DNA from: Fulvivirga aurantia
GTDB taxonomy: Bacteria > Bacteroidota > Bacteroidia > Cytophagales > Cyclobacteriaceae
Assembly (NCBI RefSeq): GCF_009711475.1
Contig: NZ_SMMD01000821.1
Coordinates: 1 to 9,518, forward strand
Direction: 5' to 3'
DNA: 9,518 nucleotides
Shown: positions 6,339 through 9,518 of the stretch, piece after piece
Layout: every line of letters begins with the position of its first letter
How positions within the stretch are numbered: position 1 is the stretch's first letter
The notes under the pieces: generated by a model
Database searches by the model: none
Seen by the model: only the letters and a program-made list of their open reading frames with translations
Told to the model about the DNA's origin: nothing
Made by a program: the position numbers and the translations under genes

Positions 6339-7819
6339 AATAAAATATCGGCATACTCACCATTGCAAAAGGATTTACAAGATAGTTTACCTTTAAGCGC
6401 ATCTGGTTTAAACATAGATTTACCTAATAACATACGCACACACTCCTGTATACCTTCTGTGATAGATGGGTGTGGATGTACACACTCAGCCAGCTCCTCT
6501 ATCCCTTTGTCCATACTTATAAGCAACGCCACAGCCTGAATTGCACTAGATGCATGATTTCCCACTACTCGCATTCCGAGTATTTTCATATGAGCATCAT
6601 CCGTTACTAAGAGTTTTATAAACCCTTGCGTATTTCTCTTTGCAATGGCCCTGGGTATACACGAGTAGTCAAGCGTAACCACCTTATAGGCCACTTTTCT
6701 TTCACGGGCTTGTATTTCATTTAAGCCCACCCCGGCCACCTCAGGGTTTAAAAACATAATGGTAGAAATGTTTTCATAAACCAACTTACGTTTAGGCTCA
6801 CCAAACATCTTTTCTACTGCATACCTACCTTCTAATTCACCCACATTTACCAATGCAATATCAGCTGTGATATCACCCACCGCATAAATGTTGGGCACAC
6901 TTGTTTGTGTATCTGTATCTTCAATACCACGATTGGTCAAAGCAACATCTACCGCACCTTCATCCCACAGATTTTCATAATTTGGTACTCTACCGACAGA
7001 AACCAATGCTTTTTCTACATGGTATATTTTCTTTGAGCCATCATTATACTCCAATTCATACTCAACTTGTCCATCAATAATATCCATTCTAATGAGGCGT
7101 GAGTTTCTATGAATATGTACACCATTATTTTCCATATTCCTTTCGATCACACTCACCACATCGTCATCTTCAAACGGCAAAATTCTATCTCCTTTATCGA
7201 TCAGATTGACTTTGGTTTTACCGAAACCTGAAAAAATTGTTGCAAACTCGCAGCCAATGACCCCGGCACCCAGTATTACCATGCTTTCAGGAAAGTCATC
7301 CATTTGCTCGATACCGTCACTGGTAAGTATGATTTTTTCGTCTATAGGAATATTGGGTAGTTTTCTTGGCCTACTACCCGTAGCCAATACGATATAGTCG
7401 GTGTAAACTATATCCTTCTCCCCTGCTGAGGTTATTTCAATTTCATGCTCAGACAACAACTTGGCGCATCCAGATCTATATTCAAGAAGCTCAGCAAAAT
7501 TAGATTGCTCAAGGAGCTCCATATGATCATACAGTAGAGCCTTTCGTTCTTCTACCGCTCTACCTACTTCTGCCTTTATTTCCTGAAAGTTTACCTCTGG
7601 TGTCTCAAGGTTGAAGCGCTTTAAATGGCGATTGAGTGTAGATGTCTCCCGCGATATTTCCCACCAGGTTTTTGATGACAATGCGCCATTGGTAACACCT
7701 GCCCCTCCGACACGCTTCTTCTCTATTAATAATACTTTCTTTTTAAAATCAACTGCACGCATGGCCGCTGCATATCCCGAAGGACCAGCCCCAATAACGA
7801 CAAGATCGTACTTTTTCAT
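6335..7819 (-). CDS. Dihydrolipoyl dehydrogenase-like flavoprotein lacking the redox disulfide
   Basis: This 494-residue protein has the full class I pyridine nucleotide-disulfide oxidoreductase layout. The FAD Rossmann motif GAGPSG is at 10-15, a second Rossmann motif GAGVIG at 184-189 is followed by Asp208 (IDK), which suggests NADH rather than NADPH, the FAD-contact AVGD is at 313-316, and a C-terminal dimerisation domain from about 345 carries HPHPSITE (448-455), with His450 and Glu455 in place of the catalytic His-Glu pair. Where lipoamide dehydrogenases have GGTCLNVGCIPSK, this protein has GGAGVTNGALSSK (38-50): both cysteines are replaced, by Gly41 and Ala46. It is therefore unlikely to reduce lipoamide by the usual mechanism; an NADH-dependent oxidoreductase, diaphorase or transhydrogenase-like role is possible. 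The C-terminal tail carries CKSFC (481-485). It is predicted cytosolic. No pyruvate or 2-oxoacid dehydrogenase genes are nearby. A weak -7-like TATATTTA lies at 7844-7851 (minus strand). lpd should not be assigned. Confidence 0.92.
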   Translation of the reverse strand: MKKYDLVVIGAGPSGYAAAMRAVDFKKKVLLIEKKRVGGAGVTNGALSSKTWWEISRETSTLNRHLKRFNLETPEVNFQEIKAEVGRAVEERKALLYDHMELLEQSNFAELLEYRSGCAKLLSEHEIEITSAGEKDIVYTDYIVLATGSRPRKLPNIPIDEKIILTSDGIEQMDDFPESMVILGAGVIGCEFATIFSGFGKTKVNLIDKGDRILPFEDDDVVSVIERNMENNGVHIHRNSRLIRMDIIDGQVEYELEYNDGSKKIYHVEKALVSVGRVPNYENLWDEGAVDVALTNRGIEDTDTQTSVPNIYAVGDITADIALVNVGELEGRYAVEKMFGEPKRKLVYENISTIMFLNPEVAGVGLNEIQARERKVAYKVVTLDYSCIPRAIAKRNTQGFIKLLVTDDAHMKILGMRVVGNHASSAIQAVALLISMDKGIEELAECVHPHPSITEGIQECVRMLLGKSMFKPDALKGKLSCKSFCNGEYADILF

Positions 7820-7928
7820 AGTTTAAAGCCTATAGTTATCTTTTAAATATAGTGATTTATTATTCCAAATCTTACATAGATGGAAAAATCAAAAAAAATT
7901 ACTACATTACGAGATTGCGCCTTAAAAA

Positions 7929-8885
7929 ATGGAGAAAAAGAATTTGTTTTTTAACCTTTCTATAAAATTTCAAAACAGCTATTTCATAGCTGGTTGTGCG
8001 TGTGTTTTTACTGTGGCAATGTATAGTCTACTTTATCTGATCATGCCCTACGAATCGTACTACACAGGTTTGGCAATGGCTATCATCATCTCACTTATCG
8101 TAGGTTACGGATTGGGCTATCTGGTTATGGTTTTTAATAAAGAAATGAAACGCCAAATTGCGATAAATCGCGCCAATGATGAGGCCAAAGAACAACTCAT
8201 TTACGTATTGAGTCATGACATAAAAGGGCCGCTGTATAATATCAACCATTTATTGGGGATGGCTAAGGGAAACCAGCTCACAGAAGATGAGATGGCGCAG
8301 TTATGTGGCCAACTTCAGAAAGACACTTCAAAAACAATCAACCTGACTAAAAATTTAGTACACTGGATTGAATCTCAAAAAGAATCTAATAAACCGAGTT
8401 ATGACTTACATAGCGTAAACGAATTAGTAAATGAAACTTGTGAGTTATATGAATCTGCAGCAAGCAGTAAGCATGTAGAAATGCTAGTGAAAAATCCATC
8501 AGAAATTAAAATAGAAACGGATGCTGAGATGTTTAAGATCGTGCTTCGCAACTTAATTTCTAATGCTTTAAAATACTCTACGGAGGGTGAAAAAATAGAA
8601 ATAGACTACCATACAGATGGTAAAAAACTCATTGTAGCTGTAAAAGACACAGGCACTGGCATGAACCAGCAAAAACTATCAGAAGTATTGTCTGAAGATC
8701 AACTAACACAAAGTACGCCTGGCACTGCACATGAGAAAGGTACCGGTATTGGTTTGCAATTGAGCATCAATATCACAAAAAAGCTCAATGGTAAGCTATG
8801 GGCAGAAAGTCATGAGCACAAAGGCTCAACGTTTTATTTCTCTCTGCCCATAAGTAATATTAACCACACATCGCCAAAGCACTAA
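7929..8885 (+). CDS. Membrane sensor histidine kinase (orphan)
   Basis: The 318-residue protein starts with two membrane helices (about 17-39 and 46-69) joined by only about 6-8 residues, then a short linker with no HAMP or PAS domain. The HisKA region follows, with LSHDIKGPL (94-102) and the phosphorylated His96. The HATPase_c domain shows the N box NLISNALKYS (208-217), the G1 box DTGTGM (240-245), and the G2 box GTGIGL (271-276). It would autophosphorylate and pass phosphate to a response regulator, but no regulator gene is adjacent. With almost no external loop, the signal is probably sensed in the membrane or through a partner. ATG 7929 starts the protein 16 residues before the first helix. 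The last 26 bp overlap the 3' end of the opposing phenylalanine hydroxylase gene. No convincing promoter is seen in the 109-bp gap upstream. Confidence 0.93.
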   Translation: MEKKNLFFNLSIKFQNSYFIAGCACVFTVAMYSLLYLIMPYESYYTGLAMAIIISLIVGYGLGYLVMVFNKEMKRQIAINRANDEAKEQLIYVLSHDIKGPLYNINHLLGMAKGNQLTEDEMAQLCGQLQKDTSKTINLTKNLVHWIESQKESNKPSYDLHSVNELVNETCELYESAASSKHVEMLVKNPSEIKIETDAEMFKIVLRNLISNALKYSTEGEKIEIDYHTDGKKLIVAVKDTGTGMNQQKLSEVLSEDQLTQSTPGTAHEKGTGIGLQLSINITKKLNGKLWAESHEHKGSTFYFSLPISNINHTSPKH

Positions 8886-9518
8886 GCTTAGACTTGAGCT
8901 TCAATCTTATTTCATCAATGCTATCAAAAAGTTGCTCGTAAGAGTCGATGATAAAGTATCTGTCCTGAAAGGTATCTTTTCTGTAAGGCGTATCTAGTAT
9001 CTGATCCACATCATACTCAAAATGATCAGGCTGATCGCTCAAACAAAATTTAGACTCACCGGCAGAGCTTAATATACCTGCTCCATATATTCTCAAGTTT
9101 CCGTTTTCTCTTATCAAACCAAACTCTACAGTAAACCAGTAAACTCGAGAGAGTAAATCAATGGCAACAGGATCATCTGCGTACTCATGCCCTATTTGAC
9201 TCAATGCCTGTAAAAAGTTTGTAAAAGGACGATTTGTGAGCAATGGAACGTGCGCAAATACATCATGAAACATATCAGGCTCTTCTAAATAGTCTAGTTC
9301 GCTCATTTTTCTCAACCATGTAGTGGCTGGAAATTTCTTGTTAGACATTAATTCAAAAAACAGGTTATCGTCAACAATGCCTTCCACTGCCACGAGCTCC
9401 CATCCCGTCATCCATTCTAAAATACTATTTGTTACTTTAAAGTCGGGGATACGGTCTGAGGTGAAGTTTGTCTCTTTTAATCCTTTCAAAAAGTCTTTTG
9501 TGGCAGCTTCGGGCAAAT
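8860..9518 (-). CDS. phhA: Phenylalanine-4-hydroxylase, C-terminal part, 5' end outside window
   Basis: The frame is open to the right edge, so about 219 C-terminal codons are visible and the true start is missing; the TTG at 9514-9516 is an internal leucine codon. The enzyme is a biopterin-dependent aromatic amino acid hydroxylase that turns phenylalanine into tyrosine with O2 and tetrahydropterin. Counting from 9516, the diagnostic motif is PDMFHDVFAH (80-89), with iron ligands His84 and His89, and the third ligand is Glu131 in YWFTVEFGL (126-134). YGAGILSS (144-151) and TPYRKDTFQ (176-184) are further family blocks. The C-terminus ends soon after the catalytic core and has no tetramerisation extension, as in single-domain bacterial enzymes. 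Phe is favoured over Tyr or Trp as substrate because of the close fit to bacterial PhhA, but this was not tested. It is cytosolic. Its last 26 bp overlap the histidine kinase gene on the opposite strand. Confidence 0.93.
   Translation of the reverse strand, partial: LPEAATKDFLKGLKETNFTSDRIPDFKVTNSILEWMTGWELVAVEGIVDDNLFFELMSNKKFPATTWLRKMSELDYLEEPDMFHDVFAHVPLLTNRPFTNFLQALSQIGHEYADDPVAIDLLSRVYWFTVEFGLIRENGNLRIYGAGILSSAGESKFCLSDQPDHFEYDVDQILDTPYRKDTFQDRYFIIDSYEQLFDSIDEIRLKLKSKLSALAMCG

Noticed and set aside
6335..7819. Calling the flavoprotein a true lipoamide dehydrogenase (lpd)
   Set aside because: Both redox-active cysteines are absent and no 2-oxoacid dehydrogenase subunits are adjacent.
7880..7954. 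24-codon frame (starting MEKSKK) upstream of and overlapping the histidine kinase start in another frame
   Set aside because: The first half is A-rich and looks like noncoding spacer, the second half simply reads the kinase codons out of frame, and there is no regulatory hairpin. A regulatory upstream frame cannot be excluded but nothing supports it.

Overview
The window looks like a piece of a Bacteroidota chromosome, probably a Cytophagales-type free-living or marine species. By eye it is about 40% GC. Start codons lack clear Shine-Dalgarno sequences. Two lipoprotein or lipoprotein-like signal peptides are present, and several upstream regions carry the Bacteroidota promoter pattern (a TTG/TTT -33 element about 19 bp before a TAnnTTTG -7 element). 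The gene families are also ones common in that phylum. The assignment is inference and was not checked by a search.

Layout from left to right: (1) the 3' part of a P1/DmpA-family (S58) self-cleaving aminopeptidase on +, cut by the left edge; (2) a convergent junction with a hairpin terminator; (3) a large secreted M14 zinc carboxypeptidase on -, with a C-terminal amidotransferase-like half; (4) a 344-bp divergent region with a strong leftward terminator, candidate promoters in both directions and a possible small leftward RNA or leader; (5) a small lipoprotein of unknown function on +; (6) a bestrophin-like membrane channel on -; (7) a two-helix PLDc_N-type membrane protein on +; (8) an exported intradiol ring-cleavage dioxygenase on +; (9) a flavoprotein of the dihydrolipoyl dehydrogenase family on - that lacks both redox cysteines; (10) an orphan membrane sensor histidine kinase on +; (11) the C-terminal part of phenylalanine-4-hydroxylase on -, cut by the right edge.

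No single pathway joins these genes. The order is mostly alternating single genes, arranged as divergent pairs separated by AT-rich promoter regions and convergent pairs that nearly touch or overlap (3-bp gap, 4-bp overlap, 26-bp overlap). Only the PLDc_N protein and the dioxygenase could plausibly share a transcript. Both exopeptidases fit a protein- or peptide-degrading lifestyle, and the hydroxylase and dioxygenase both act on aromatic compounds, but the sequence shows no direct link between them.

No RNA gene of a known family, insertion sequence, CRISPR array or phage gene was recognised. The points most worth a second look are the flavoprotein without its disulfide but with a C-terminal CxxxC, the unexplained leftward terminator with a candidate small transcript upstream of the M14 gene, and an exact 16-bp direct repeat flanking the M14 plus lipoprotein block.
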